Below the pieces are notes generated by a model. The model was given only the letters and a program-made list of their open reading frames with translations, was not told the DNA's origin and did not search any database. Shown one piece after another: positions 17,195 through 25,674 of a stretch of 34,508 nt of DNA. The stretch is from Flavobacterium sp. UBA6195. Its GTDB lineage: Bacteria; Bacteroidota; Bacteroidia; Flavobacteriales; Flavobacteriaceae. Positions within the stretch are counted from its first letter, which is position 1. Each line of letters opens with the position of its first letter. The stretch covers positions 1 through 34,508 of the forward strand of contig NZ_DITB01000100.1 in assembly GCF_002422095.1 (NCBI RefSeq), in the 5' to 3' direction. A program made the translations under genes and the position numbers.

Positions 17195-17644
17195 TTATTC
17201 GATGGATTTAATTTGGAATCGATTACTATTAATTACAACCTCATCTCCGAGACTTTTACCCATTAATTGACTTCCTAATGGCGATTGTGGTGAAACAGCA
17301 ATTATCGTCTTATTTTCGAGTTGGATTTTTGGTAGAGCAGCACTGATATAAAATAGCATTTCATTGGTTTGAACCAAACTTCCGAGTGCTATTTTGGTAT
17401 GAATTGCATCCGCATCGATTTTATCCACAACATTTTTTTGTTCGATGATTTCTGCTAATTTTTGATTGAGTTTTTCTTGCTCCAAATGCATCATCGACAA
17501 AGCGGTTTCGTGCTTATCGCCAGCCGAACCTTTCGCATCGTTTTGCGCATCTTGAGCCAAATCGGAAATCATAAAACGCAAATCGTTTATTTTCTCCGAT
17601 AATAGGTTTTGGTAATGGGATTTTATTTTTTGTTTGAATGTCAT
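17195..17644 (-). CDS. GreA/GreB-like transcription elongation factor family protein
   Basis: The ATG at 17644 (MTFKQKIKSHYQNLL) is preferred over the in-frame ATG at 17671, because the extra nine codons lie inside an intergenic inverted repeat. This gives 149 residues. Residues ~1-75 form a long helical hairpin with GSAGDKHETALSMMHLEQEKL. The C-terminal half has IAVSPQSPLGSQLMGKSLGDEVVI, matching the GreA C-terminal pattern (S-P-x-x-x-x-L-x-G-K-x-x-G-D-x-V). True GreA and GreB enter the RNA polymerase secondary channel and stimulate transcript cleavage. Here the helical part is diverged, so the role may differ. I recall proteins of this type being annotated in databases as '3-oxoacyl-ACP synthase', which the sequence does not support. 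Confidence 0.7.
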   Translation of the reverse strand: MTFKQKIKSHYQNLLSEKINDLRFMISDLAQDAQNDAKGSAGDKHETALSMMHLEQEKLNQKLAEIIEQKNVVDKIDADAIHTKIALGSLVQTNEMLFYISAALPKIQLENKTIIAVSPQSPLGSQLMGKSLGDEVVINSNRFQIKSIE

Positions 17645-17655
17645 GGTGAAAAGAT

Positions 17656-17739
17656 TAACCACAAAGGGCACAAAGAAGGCGCTAAGGACACAAAAAAACT
17701 TTGTGAACCTTGTGTAAACCTTTGTGAACTTTGTGGTTA
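17656..17739. repeat. 84-bp intergenic inverted repeat ('aaccacaaag' element)
   Basis: The left end reads TAACCACAAAGGGCACAAAG and the complement of the right end reads TAACCACAAAGTTCACAAAG. The arms stay similar inward through repeats of the unit 'cacaaag' and meet near 17698. The element fills the gap between the beta-barrel gene and the GreA/GreB-like gene, and could fold into one long imperfect hairpin. Similar cacaaag-rich palindromes occur between genes in other flavobacteria. Confidence 0.75.
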
Positions 17740-17745
17740 CGTATT

Positions 17746-19500
17746 TTAAAAATCAAACTTATAATTCGCCCCTAACAACACCTGGATTCCTTGCACTGGG
17801 AAATTTGCCCAACGGTTGTATTGTTGGTTGGCTAAGTTGTTTCCTTTTAAGAAAGCGGTTAATCTAGCGTTGTATTTGTAGCCTACGTGCGCGTTTAAAT
17901 CGAAATAGCTTTCTAAAGTTACCACTTGTTGTGAAAAAGTCGCTGGAAAAACTAGGATATCATTTTGTATCGTTACAATATCTTTTCTTTCACCAACAAA
18001 AAACACATTCGCACCTGCGTACCATTTTTCATTGATATCAAAATCTACGGTTGAACCAATTTTTAATTGAGGTAAGTTCCATGCTTCCGCTTGCGAATCG
18101 GTTGAATAATTGTTGTAGGTTCCGTTGATTCCGAAAGTTACATTTTTAGAAAAATCAGCTTTTAATTCTCCGAAAATGCTTAGCGTATTTAAATCGTCAT
18201 ATACTATTCCGAATGAATTTCCGTAAGCATAACCGTTTGTATTCGTTCCCGTTCCATCAAAACCATTGCTAACAAATAATGCTCTATCAGCTTGATTTTT
18301 ATTTGAAGCTCTCACATTGAATGCTACTGAATTTGCCAATTTTCCTTTCATCCCAACATACAAATCGTATTTATTATCGGTTGGTGCAATTGACATTGTT
18401 GGCGACACAAATGGATTTTGATCTACGAAATCAGCATACGAATTTTGCTCTAAATCTCCTTCAGCTCCAGCATAAGCTACTAAAATATCACCTACTAATT
18501 TGTATGACGCTTTAATATTTGGATAAACAAAGATTTTTCCATCACTTTCTCCGTTAATTTTTGTAGTTGCATAGTACACTCCTGCTCCAATTTGAACAGA
18601 CAAATCATCTTTTTGATATAAAATACTTGGTCTTGTTCCTGCGATAATATTGCTATATTTTAACTCCGAATCAACATCGTACATTCTATCAAAACTTCCA
18701 CCTACATAATCCACAACGAAATCTGCTTTTACTTTTTGACTCATCACATCAAAATCGAAATTAGGCTTGATGAAGAAACGATTTTCTCCCGAATCCAATC
18801 CATCCGAAAAACGTTTGAATTGCATGCTAGCATCATTAAAAATTCCGTCTTTGAAACTCATTTTTCCGCCTAAAGCAATTGTATTATACGTTTGTTTTGA
18901 ATCGATTCCTGCAATTGTAGCGTCATCAAAGAAAATGGTTTCTGTTGGTAAACCGTACCAATTGTAAATTTGGTTTTTCACACCTAAATCTACATTCCAA
19001 CTCATATCGCGCTCTCGAACTCCGTACGTTACATCTAAACTGGTGTTGTAGAATTTATCATCTAAAACCAAATCTTTAATTCCGCCTTGAGACGACAAAT
19101 GACGTAACATTCCACCTACATAACTAGTTCTACTTAAATTTTGTGTAATGAACAATTCTGCATTGATTGTTGGGTAATTTCCAAAACCTAAAGTAGCGTA
19201 ATTGTTGTATAATTTTTCTTTTTCGGTTTTATCTACTCCTGCGGCTTTTCCTTTTGCTGGCGTAAATGTTGATGCTACCGGAAATGAGAAAATATTATAT
19301 TGAATAGGTTCCTTTTTTTGCTCTTCTTCATCTTCTAAAACAGGTGTTTCTTTCACTTTGAAAGCATCTGAAATAGTGGGTGTATAAGGTTTTACAATGT
19401 TTACCACTTCCGAACCAATGTTTTCATCTTTTACTTGAGCAAATGAAAATTGAATTCCGAATACAACTAAAACTATGGCGATTATATTTAATTTCTTCAT
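17746..19500 (-). CDS. Outer-membrane beta-barrel protein, TonB-receptor-like but without a visible plug
   Basis: The 584-residue protein has a signal peptide (MKKLNIIAIVLVVFGIQFSFAQ). A conserved-looking N-terminal stretch follows (VVNIVKPYTPTISDAFKVKE) with an acidic/charged patch EDEEEQKKE. From about residue 90 it shows repeated amphipathic strands such as ATLGFGNYPTINAELFITQ and FNVRASNKNQADRALF. It ends RWANFPVQGIQVLLGANYKFDF, with a C-terminal Phe as expected of a barrel assembly signal. The last part resembles the end of TonB-dependent receptors, but no carboxypeptidase-like domain or TonB plug is seen before the barrel, and it is shorter than typical receptors. It follows the TPR gene by 67 bases and is likely co-transcribed with it. 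The substrate is unknown. Confidence 0.75.
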   Translation of the reverse strand: MKKLNIIAIVLVVFGIQFSFAQVKDENIGSEVVNIVKPYTPTISDAFKVKETPVLEDEEEQKKEPIQYNIFSFPVASTFTPAKGKAAGVDKTEKEKLYNNYATLGFGNYPTINAELFITQNLSRTSYVGGMLRHLSSQGGIKDLVLDDKFYNTSLDVTYGVRERDMSWNVDLGVKNQIYNWYGLPTETIFFDDATIAGIDSKQTYNTIALGGKMSFKDGIFNDASMQFKRFSDGLDSGENRFFIKPNFDFDVMSQKVKADFVVDYVGGSFDRMYDVDSELKYSNIIAGTRPSILYQKDDLSVQIGAGVYYATTKINGESDGKIFVYPNIKASYKLVGDILVAYAGAEGDLEQNSYADFVDQNPFVSPTMSIAPTDNKYDLYVGMKGKLANSVAFNVRASNKNQADRALFVSNGFDGTGTNTNGYAYGNSFGIVYDDLNTLSIFGELKADFSKNVTFGINGTYNNYSTDSQAEAWNLPQLKIGSTVDFDINEKWYAGANVFFVGERKDIVTIQNDILVFPATFSQQVVTLESYFDLNAHVGYKYNARLTAFLKGNNLANQQYNRWANFPVQGIQVLLGANYKFDF

Positions 19501-19517
19501 GTTCTATATTTTTAAAT

Positions 19518-19553
19518 GAGATGCTAGATACTGAAACGAGTTCAGCATGACAA
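19518..19553. repeat. Short 'tgctgaaacgagttcagcatgac' type repeat
   Basis: The stretch GAGATGCTAGATACTGAAAC then GAGTTCAGCATGACAA holds an interrupted inverted repeat (ATGCT/CTGAA against TTCAGCAT). It resembles a short dispersed intergenic repeat of Bacteroidota, here with a five-base insertion (agata) in the left arm. It lies between the co-directional TPR and barrel genes. Confidence 0.5.
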
Positions 19554-19567
19554 TTATCTTATTTTTA

Positions 19568-22500
19568 TTAATTTGTGATTGATGAATTACGTTTTGCTTC
19601 TTCTCCTTTGATGAAATCCAGTTCTTTTTGCGCTTCTTCGATTACATCTGTATATTCTTTGAAGTTTTCAATTACACTTTCTAAAATGTAAGTCGCTTGA
19701 AAACTATCTTTTAATCCGTAGAAGTTTTTCGCCATAATTACCAAACTCTTCGCTCCGTAATATTTATAACCTGAATAATCTTTAGCGATTTTTTGTACCA
19801 CAACATTCGATGGCTCAAACTTACCTTCTTTGTTTTTGAAATACGCATCGTAATACAAAGCTTCAGCTGCTAATTCGCCTTTTGCGATTTTTTGCAATTT
19901 AGCATACGCTTCTTTGGCTTTAGCTTCATCATTCGTTTTAATAGCCGAACGCGCTACGATAATTTGAGCATCACTTTTAATTCTATCGTCGATTTTGTCG
20001 TTTTTCAATACTTTATCGGCATACACAACGGCATTAGTGTAATCTTGTTTTTCGTAGTACGATTTCATTAAATTAGACTGCGCATAGGTTATATTTTGTG
20101 GAAAATCAGCTTCGGTTTCCAAACGTTTTAAAACTGGAATCGCACTGTCATAATTCTTAGCTTTCAAATGCACTTGACACAAACGAGCCAAAGCTTGTTC
20201 TGTAAATTCATTTCTTGGTTTTGAAACTACAAACTCATAATGTTTCACAGAATTTGCTTCCAAATTATCAGCAAAATACAATTGTGCTAAGTAGAAATTC
20301 GCTTTTAAAGCATGAATTCCGTTTGGAAATTTGCTTACATAACTTGAAAATCCTGAAATTGCTTGTTTGTTGTTATTTTGCAAGTATTGTTTTTCGGCAG
20401 ATTCGTAAGTATCATTATCTAAATCGGCATCTGAAACTTCTACAAACGATAAAGTTTTAACCCAAGCCGCATATTCATCCACTTGACCTTTATCAACATA
20501 AATTAAACGCGCAGTTGAAACCGCTTCGATAGATTCTGGTGAATTTGGATATTCGGCTACTACTTTTTTGAACTTTGTTAAAGCTAAATCTTCTTTATTC
20601 GAATTATAATAAATCAAACCTTGTTTTAAAATCGCTTTTGCTACATACGAACTTGATTTGTATCCATTGATTAATCGGTCGTAAGTACTAATTCCTTTAT
20701 CATTTTGATTTTGATTCACGTAAGTATTCCCTAACTCATACAAAGCATCATCTGCATATTGCGAATTTGGAAACGTTTTTGAGAATTTCTCTAAATCTTC
20801 AATTTTTCGGTCTGGTTTGCTTACAAATCCATAGCTGATTCCTTTTTGGAAAGCTGCATAATCCGCATCAACACTTTTCATATCGATAGCTTTGTTGTAT
20901 GCATCCATAGCTGGCCAATATTTTGCAGCCATGAAATTACAATCACCCAAACGTAAATACGCATCCGTTAAACGAACTCTATCCTCTTTAGAAGATTTGG
21001 TGTAAGCATCAAAATATTGAATCGCATTTTCATATTCTTTCAACTTGAAATACGAATACGCTAAGTTGTAATTGGCATTAGCAAATTCAGGCGTATTTGA
21101 AGCTTCAGCCGAATTTAAAAACTGTTTGAAACTCAATTTTGCTTCTTCAAATTGGTCCAAATTGTATTCAGTTTCGGCTTTCCAAAAAGTTGCTCTTGCG
21201 GTGAATTTTGCATCTTTGTTTTCGGCTAACGATTTTTTAAATAAGGCATAAGCACCTTTGTAATCGCCATCGGTATACAATTCCAAACCTCTGTAAAACG
21301 TTACTTTTTGATACGCTAATTTATTTTCTGGAGATTTATTTTTTTCCAATAAAACTAATGCTTCTTTATAGTTTTTTGAAGTGATATACGAACTAATCAA
21401 CAACGTATTGATTTCCGATTTGTAAGGTGTATTTGGATATTTCGCCATGTAATCATTCATCACTTCCGGAACCGACTTATATGGATTTCCGATTTCGTAA
21501 CTCAATTTCGCATAATTCAAATAGGCATCTTCTTGAATTTTCAAATCAAATTCCATTTCAGAAGCCGTTTTGAAAGCGTTTAATGCTTGTTGCTTTTTAT
21601 CGGTTTTTAAATAACTTTCTGCTAAATGATAGTAAGCGTTTTGAGCAACACCATCATTTCCTCCAATAATTTTATTGAATTGCGAAATGGCATTTTCGTA
21701 ATCTTTTTGTTGGTAATACGTGTAACCTAATTGGTAAAAATCAGTGTTATTCCATTTTCCTTTTTTACCGTTGTAAGCCAATAAATAGGGAAGTGCTTTA
21801 TCGTATTGTTTTAAATTGAAATAACTTTCTCCAATGATTTTAGACAATTCACTTTTTTCTTCTCCTTTTGATTTAGGCATTTGCTCTAAACCTAAATCGA
21901 TGGCTTTTTGGAAATTTCCAAGCTTGAAATTCATATCGGCTTGAAAATAGCCCATTTTTTCTTTGTACTTGTCTTGGTCAGAAACCTGCTCGAAATATTG
22001 ATTTGCACTTTTATAATCATCTGTTTCATAAGACATGTAACCTAAATAATATTTCGCCTGACTTCCAAAAGTCTTCGAATTTACTACTTGGTTGAAGTAT
22101 TTTGTAGCTTCTTTTGTGTTTTTAGCAGTGAAATAAGCATACCCTTTCTGGAAATTATACTTTTCTCTTTCGGCTTGCGACATATTGTTTGAATCCGCTT
22201 TGTCGAACCATTCTAATGATTTTGGATAATTTCCTTGATCAAAATAGTAATGCGCTACTTCAATGTAGGCTTGATTTGTTTTCGTACTCGTGGGAAAATC
22301 TTCCACAAAACTTTCCACCAAAACATCGGCTCCCATTTGGTCCAAACGAATCGCACAATTGGCAATATAGTAAGCACAATCCGATTCTACTTCCATGTTA
22401 TCGGTTTTCGATTTTACTTTATCGAATAGAATTTGAGCTGCTTGATACTGTTTGTCTTTGTACAATTCTACAGCGCGATTAAACTCAGTTAATTCGTGCG

Positions 22501-22579
22501 TGTAAACAGAAGTTTGTTGGGCTAAAAGTGTTCCCGAAAAAAACACCATTAAAAAAGAAAGTTTTAAATACTTTATCAT
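19568..22579 (-). CDS. Large periplasmic tetratricopeptide-repeat protein
   Basis: The 1003-residue protein starts with a signal peptide (MIKYLKLSFLMVFFSGTLLAQ) and has no lipobox, so it should be soluble in the periplasm or bound to an envelope partner. Nearly the whole length is TPR-like helix pairs. Recognisable units include FNRAVELYKDKQYQAAQILFDKV, NAYYHLAESYLKTDKKQQAL, ADDALYELGNTYVNQNQNDK and FYLAQLYFADNLEANSVKHY, perhaps 20 or more. Such scaffolds hold protein complexes. The tail (EEAQKELDFIKGEEAKRNSS) is charged. A -7 promoter element lies just upstream, and the beta-barrel gene follows, so the two may act together at the outer membrane. The divergent neighbour is ftsE. I do not recognise a specific named function. 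Confidence 0.8.
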   Translation of the reverse strand: MIKYLKLSFLMVFFSGTLLAQQTSVYTHELTEFNRAVELYKDKQYQAAQILFDKVKSKTDNMEVESDCAYYIANCAIRLDQMGADVLVESFVEDFPTSTKTNQAYIEVAHYYFDQGNYPKSLEWFDKADSNNMSQAEREKYNFQKGYAYFTAKNTKEATKYFNQVVNSKTFGSQAKYYLGYMSYETDDYKSANQYFEQVSDQDKYKEKMGYFQADMNFKLGNFQKAIDLGLEQMPKSKGEEKSELSKIIGESYFNLKQYDKALPYLLAYNGKKGKWNNTDFYQLGYTYYQQKDYENAISQFNKIIGGNDGVAQNAYYHLAESYLKTDKKQQALNAFKTASEMEFDLKIQEDAYLNYAKLSYEIGNPYKSVPEVMNDYMAKYPNTPYKSEINTLLISSYITSKNYKEALVLLEKNKSPENKLAYQKVTFYRGLELYTDGDYKGAYALFKKSLAENKDAKFTARATFWKAETEYNLDQFEEAKLSFKQFLNSAEASNTPEFANANYNLAYSYFKLKEYENAIQYFDAYTKSSKEDRVRLTDAYLRLGDCNFMAAKYWPAMDAYNKAIDMKSVDADYAAFQKGISYGFVSKPDRKIEDLEKFSKTFPNSQYADDALYELGNTYVNQNQNDKGISTYDRLINGYKSSSYVAKAILKQGLIYYNSNKEDLALTKFKKVVAEYPNSPESIEAVSTARLIYVDKGQVDEYAAWVKTLSFVEVSDADLDNDTYESAEKQYLQNNNKQAISGFSSYVSKFPNGIHALKANFYLAQLYFADNLEANSVKHYEFVVSKPRNEFTEQALARLCQVHLKAKNYDSAIPVLKRLETEADFPQNITYAQSNLMKSYYEKQDYTNAVVYADKVLKNDKIDDRIKSDAQIIVARSAIKTNDEAKAKEAYAKLQKIAKGELAAEALYYDAYFKNKEGKFEPSNVVVQKIAKDYSGYKYYGAKSLVIMAKNFYGLKDSFQATYILESVIENFKEYTDVIEEAQKELDFIKGEEAKRNSSITN

Positions 22580-22601
22580 GTGATTCGTTATTTATAAGTT
22601 C

Positions 22602-22609
22602 CAAATATA
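22602..22609 (-). promoter_or_regulatory. Candidate -7 promoter element for the TPR gene
   Basis: The minus strand reads TATATTTG, a perfect TAnnTTTG match, ending 22 bases before the ATG at 22579. No exact -33 TTG was found; TTC is the nearest. Confidence 0.5.
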
Positions 22610-22715
22610 AGGCTTATTGTAAGTATTAACGAAGGTTCTTAACATATTATTGTACAATTTTTGAACATAGTTTTTAACCAAACACAATAATTTTAATCGA
22701 AATTGGTTTAAAATT

Positions 22716-22745
22716 TTGATACAGAACCATAAGTTATTACTTTTA
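22716..22745 (+). promoter_or_regulatory. Candidate promoter for ftsE and the glycosyltransferase genes
   Basis: TTG at 22716-22718 is followed after 19 bases by TACTTTTA, seven of the eight positions expected for TAnnTTTG, ending 22 bases before the ftsE ATG. The mismatch lowers confidence. Confidence 0.4.
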
Positions 22746-22767
22746 CATTTTAAAATCCAATTTATAT

Positions 22768-23451
22768 ATGTCACAATCAGTTCTATCCTTAAAAAATGTA
22801 ACCATTTATCAAGATAAAAATCCGGTTTTAACCGATGTAAATATCGATGTAAAACATGGAGAATTTCTTTATTTAATTGGTAGAACAGGTTCTGGAAAAA
22901 GTAGTTTCTTAAAAACGCTTTATGCTGATTTGGCTTTGACAGATGGCGAAGGAAGCATTGTAGATTATGATTTAACAACTTTAAAAGAAAGTGACATCCC
23001 TTATTTGAGAAGAAAGTTAGGAGTCGTTTTTCAAGATTTCAAATTACTTTCAGACCGAAGCGTAAAAGAAAACTTATTATTCGTTCTTAAAGCAACTGGC
23101 TGGACAGAAAAAGAAGAAATGGATGCTAAAATCGAAGAAGTTTTAGATAAAGTGGGAATGAAAGGTTTTGCTAATAAAATGCCACACCAACTTTCTGGCG
23201 GAGAACAGCAACGTGTAGGAATTGCAAGAGCTTTATTAAACGACCCAGAAATCATTTTAGCAGACGAACCAACAGGAAACCTTGACCCACAAACCAGCGT
23301 GGAAGTTATGGAAGTTCTAAGAAAAATTAACGCAAACGGAAAAACCATTTTAATGGCGACTCACGATTATGCATTGGTTTTAAAATACCCATCAAAAACG
23401 CTTAAATTTGAGGGTGGAAAAATGTTTGAAGTAGTTCAAAGAACGATATAG
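22768..23451 (+). CDS. ftsE: Cell-division ABC transporter ATPase FtsE
   Basis: FtsE is the cytoplasmic ATPase of the FtsEX complex, which controls peptidoglycan hydrolases during division. The 227-residue protein is a single nucleotide-binding domain: Walker A GRTGSGKSS at 38-46, FQDFKLLSDRSVKENL (the Q-loop with the FtsE-like LL-DR-V-EN pattern), LSGGEQQR at 142-149, Walker B IILADEPTGNLD near 162, and the switch His in ATHD near 199. The partner ftsX is not adjacent; the next gene, a glycosyltransferase, starts immediately after the TAG stop. In other flavobacteria ftsX may be elsewhere. A LolD-type ATPase is the main alternative, but the sequence reads as FtsE. Confidence 0.9.
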   Translation: MSQSVLSLKNVTIYQDKNPVLTDVNIDVKHGEFLYLIGRTGSGKSSFLKTLYADLALTDGEGSIVDYDLTTLKESDIPYLRRKLGVVFQDFKLLSDRSVKENLLFVLKATGWTEKEEMDAKIEEVLDKVGMKGFANKMPHQLSGGEQQRVGIARALLNDPEIILADEPTGNLDPQTSVEVMEVLRKINANGKTILMATHDYALVLKYPSKTLKFEGGKMFEVVQRTI

Positions 23452-24336
23452 ATGTTATCGGTTTTAGTTCCAATATACAATTATAATGCTTATCCATTAG
23501 TTGAAGAACTTCATAAGCAATGTATTGAATTAGGAATTGTCTTTGAAATTTTATGTCAAGACGACGCGTCTAAATCAACTCTTAATATTAATAATGAAAA
23601 AATAAATTCACTTTCAAACTGTAATTTTATTTCGCTAGAAAAAAATGTAGCTCATAGACAAAATCGAAACTTATTAGCTAAAAGAGCGAAGTATGAATAT
23701 CTTCTTTTTTTGGATGGAGACTCAATTGTAATTAATTCTCTTTATATAAAAAATTACATTAATAATCTCAAAGAATATGATGTTATATATGGCGGAAGAT
23801 TACATCCTGAAAACTATCCTTCAAATCAACAAATTCTCAGATGGAAATATGGGAAATTTATTGAAGATAAACTTGCTAAAGATAGATTAAAAAAGCCATA
23901 TAAGTGTTTACTATTTAACAATACAATTATTAAAAAAGAATGTTTCAATAAAGTAAAATTTGACACAGAAATTACTCTTTATGGGCATGACGATACTCAA
24001 CTTTCCTATCAATTAAGTTTAATACCATCTAAAATTCATCATATCGATAATCAAATAAAACATGGTGATATTGATTCAAATGAAGTTTACATTAACAAAA
24101 CAAAAAACAGTATAAAAAGTTTACTTGTACTTTATGCTTCAAAAAAAATTGATTATAGATATGTTTCGTTATTAAAATTATATGTTTTTTTAAAAACAAC
24201 AAAGCTTCATTTAATAGCCTTATTATTTTACAAAATATTTAAAAATACAATGACCAAAAATTTAGTTTCTAACAATCCGTCATTAATTGTTTTTAATTTA
24301 TTCCGAATGAGTTATATGTGTTCATTAAAACAATAA
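23452..24336 (+). CDS. GT2-family glycosyltransferase
   Basis: The 294-residue protein has a GT-A nucleotide-sugar-binding start, MLSVLVPIYNYNAYPL, then CQDDAS (Asp37-Asp38), NVAHRQNRNLLA, and LLFLDGDSI with the metal-binding DGD at 88-90. This pattern is that of inverting family 2 transferases, which use UDP- or dTDP-sugars to build surface glycans on the cytoplasmic face of the membrane. Late hydrophobic stretches (HLIALLFYKIFKN) may aid membrane association. The ATG directly follows the ftsE stop, so translation is probably coupled. The DNA is visibly richer in A/T and AAA runs than ftsE, which is common for glycan-locus genes and may mark acquired DNA. Donor and acceptor sugars are unknown. 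Confidence 0.88.
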   Translation: MLSVLVPIYNYNAYPLVEELHKQCIELGIVFEILCQDDASKSTLNINNEKINSLSNCNFISLEKNVAHRQNRNLLAKRAKYEYLLFLDGDSIVINSLYIKNYINNLKEYDVIYGGRLHPENYPSNQQILRWKYGKFIEDKLAKDRLKKPYKCLLFNNTIIKKECFNKVKFDTEITLYGHDDTQLSYQLSLIPSKIHHIDNQIKHGDIDSNEVYINKTKNSIKSLLVLYASKKIDYRYVSLLKLYVFLKTTKLHLIALLFYKIFKNTMTKNLVSNNPSLIVFNLFRMSYMCSLKQ

Positions 24337-24337
24337 T

Positions 24338-25273
24338 ATGCCTTTTCTATCAGTAATCATACCTCTCTACAATAAAGGTTTCATTATTTCAGAAACTTTA
24401 CAATCGGTATTAGCACAAACTTTTACTGATTATGAAGTGGTACTTATAAATGATGGCTCTACAGATAACGGTTTTGAAATTGTTTCTCAATTTTTAGACG
24501 AACGAATCAAATGCTTTCAACAAGAAAACAAAGGTGTCGCAGCTGCTAGAAATTTAGGAATTGCTCAGGCAAAAGGAGAATTTATTGCTTTTTTAGATGC
24601 AGATGATTACTGGTATCCCAATCATCTAGAAGAACTAGTAAAATTAATAAATGATTTTCCAAATTGTGGCATGTATTGTAGTCGTTACCAAACTATGATA
24701 GCTAAAAATCATATCATAAACAATAGTTTTTCTTACAGTTTCGCAGATGATTATAGAGGAATAGTGTCCGATTTTTTTCAAGCTAGTTTAGTAAATCGAA
24801 TTGCTACTTCATCTTCTATTATTGTTCCAAAAAATATTATTTTAGAATTCAATGGATTTAATATTGCAATTTCAAACGGAGAGGATTTAGAACTTTGGAC
24901 AAAAATTGCCATAAAGAACAATGTTGCCATTAACAATGTAATTTCTGCGATTTATCATTTTGAAGCACAAAATTCTTTAGCAAAATTAAAATTTACAAAA
25001 AAAGCTTTAATAGATTTAAATCAATTTTCCGAAGAAGAAAAAGAAAACAAAAGTTTAAAAAAGTTTTTAGATATTTATAGATTAGAGTACGCTTTACAAT
25101 ATAGGATTGCTGGTGATATTGAAAATTCCAAAAAAATTTTAAAAAATATTACTTCAAATATTCCTACTAAGACAAAAATTTTACTTTCAACTCCAATTTT
25201 TGTTTTGCGTTTGCTACTAAAAACAAAACATCTATTAAAAAAATTTGGTGTTGATTTTACAGTATATCACTAA
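24338..25273 (+). CDS. GT2-family glycosyltransferase
   Basis: The 311-residue protein is a classical family 2 transferase: FLSVIIPLYNKGFIISETL at the start, VVLINDGSTDNG with Asp39, GVAAARNLGIAQAKGEFI, FLDADD (metal-binding, 86-90) and GEDLELWTKIA as the likely catalytic-acid region. It should add one sugar to a lipid-linked glycan on the inner face of the inner membrane. It begins one base after the upstream glycosyltransferase stop, and its own stop overlaps by 4 bases the end of the convergent ketoisomerase gene, so this block ends with no room for a separate terminator. Confidence 0.93.
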   Translation: MPFLSVIIPLYNKGFIISETLQSVLAQTFTDYEVVLINDGSTDNGFEIVSQFLDERIKCFQQENKGVAAARNLGIAQAKGEFIAFLDADDYWYPNHLEELVKLINDFPNCGMYCSRYQTMIAKNHIINNSFSYSFADDYRGIVSDFFQASLVNRIATSSSIIVPKNIILEFNGFNIAISNGEDLELWTKIAIKNNVAINNVISAIYHFEAQNSLAKLKFTKKALIDLNQFSEEEKENKSLKKFLDIYRLEYALQYRIAGDIENSKKILKNITSNIPTKTKILLSTPIFVLRLLLKTKHLLKKFGVDFTVYH

Positions 25274-25674
25274 GATTTGGATTCTAGAAATTCTTTAAAT
25301 TCTCTGATATAATCCTCTTCGTCAAAAACATCCGAAGCAATTACTAAACAAACAGCACCAGAAGAAAAATTCTTCAATTCACGCCAAATTCCATTCGTTA
25401 TTAAAAGGCCTTCAAAAGGTTTGTTAAGTGAAATTGTTTTTTGTTGATTCCCATCGTTTAAAATCACATCGAAACTTCCTGAAAGTGCAACTAAAAACTC
25501 ATATTGTTCTCTATGAGAATGTCCGCCACGTTCAGCTCCACTAGGCACATCATACAAATAATAAACGCGTTTGATATCAAATGGAATTACATCATTTTCA
25601 ATTACCGAAAGATTCCCTCTTGGGTCTTCAATTTTTGGAATGGAAAGTATTTTACAATTTTGTATGGTTGACAT
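25270..25674 (-). CDS. dTDP-4-oxo-6-deoxyglucose 3,4-ketoisomerase (FdtA/QdtA-like cupin)
   Basis: The 134-residue protein is a single cupin. VYYLYDVPSGAERGGHSHREQYEFLVALSGSFDVIL carries the family motif RGxHxH with His52 and His54, and later PFEGLLITNGIWRELKNFSSGAVCLVIAS. FdtA and QdtA shift the keto group of dTDP-4-oxo-6-deoxyglucose from C4 to C3 before transamination. They make the precursors of dTDP-Fuc3NAc and dTDP-Qui3NAc respectively; the sequence alone does not separate the two products. The gene overlaps the upstream glycosyltransferase by 23 bases. The matching aminotransferase and acyltransferase lie 5-6 kb away on the same strand. No symbol is given because the C4 stereochemistry cannot be decided by eye. 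Confidence 0.85.
   Translation of the reverse strand: MSTIQNCKILSIPKIEDPRGNLSVIENDVIPFDIKRVYYLYDVPSGAERGGHSHREQYEFLVALSGSFDVILNDGNQQKTISLNKPFEGLLITNGIWRELKNFSSGAVCLVIASDVFDEEDYIREFKEFLESKS

Noticed and set aside
17645..17671. Longer N-terminus for the GreA/GreB-like protein
   Set aside because: The added codons fall in the intergenic inverted repeat, and the protein fold begins at MTFKQ.
22592..22978. 128-codon frame on the minus strand overlapping the start of ftsE
   Set aside because: It is antisense to Walker A and the promoter region, Lys/Leu/Asn-rich without motifs, and conflicts with the TPR promoter.
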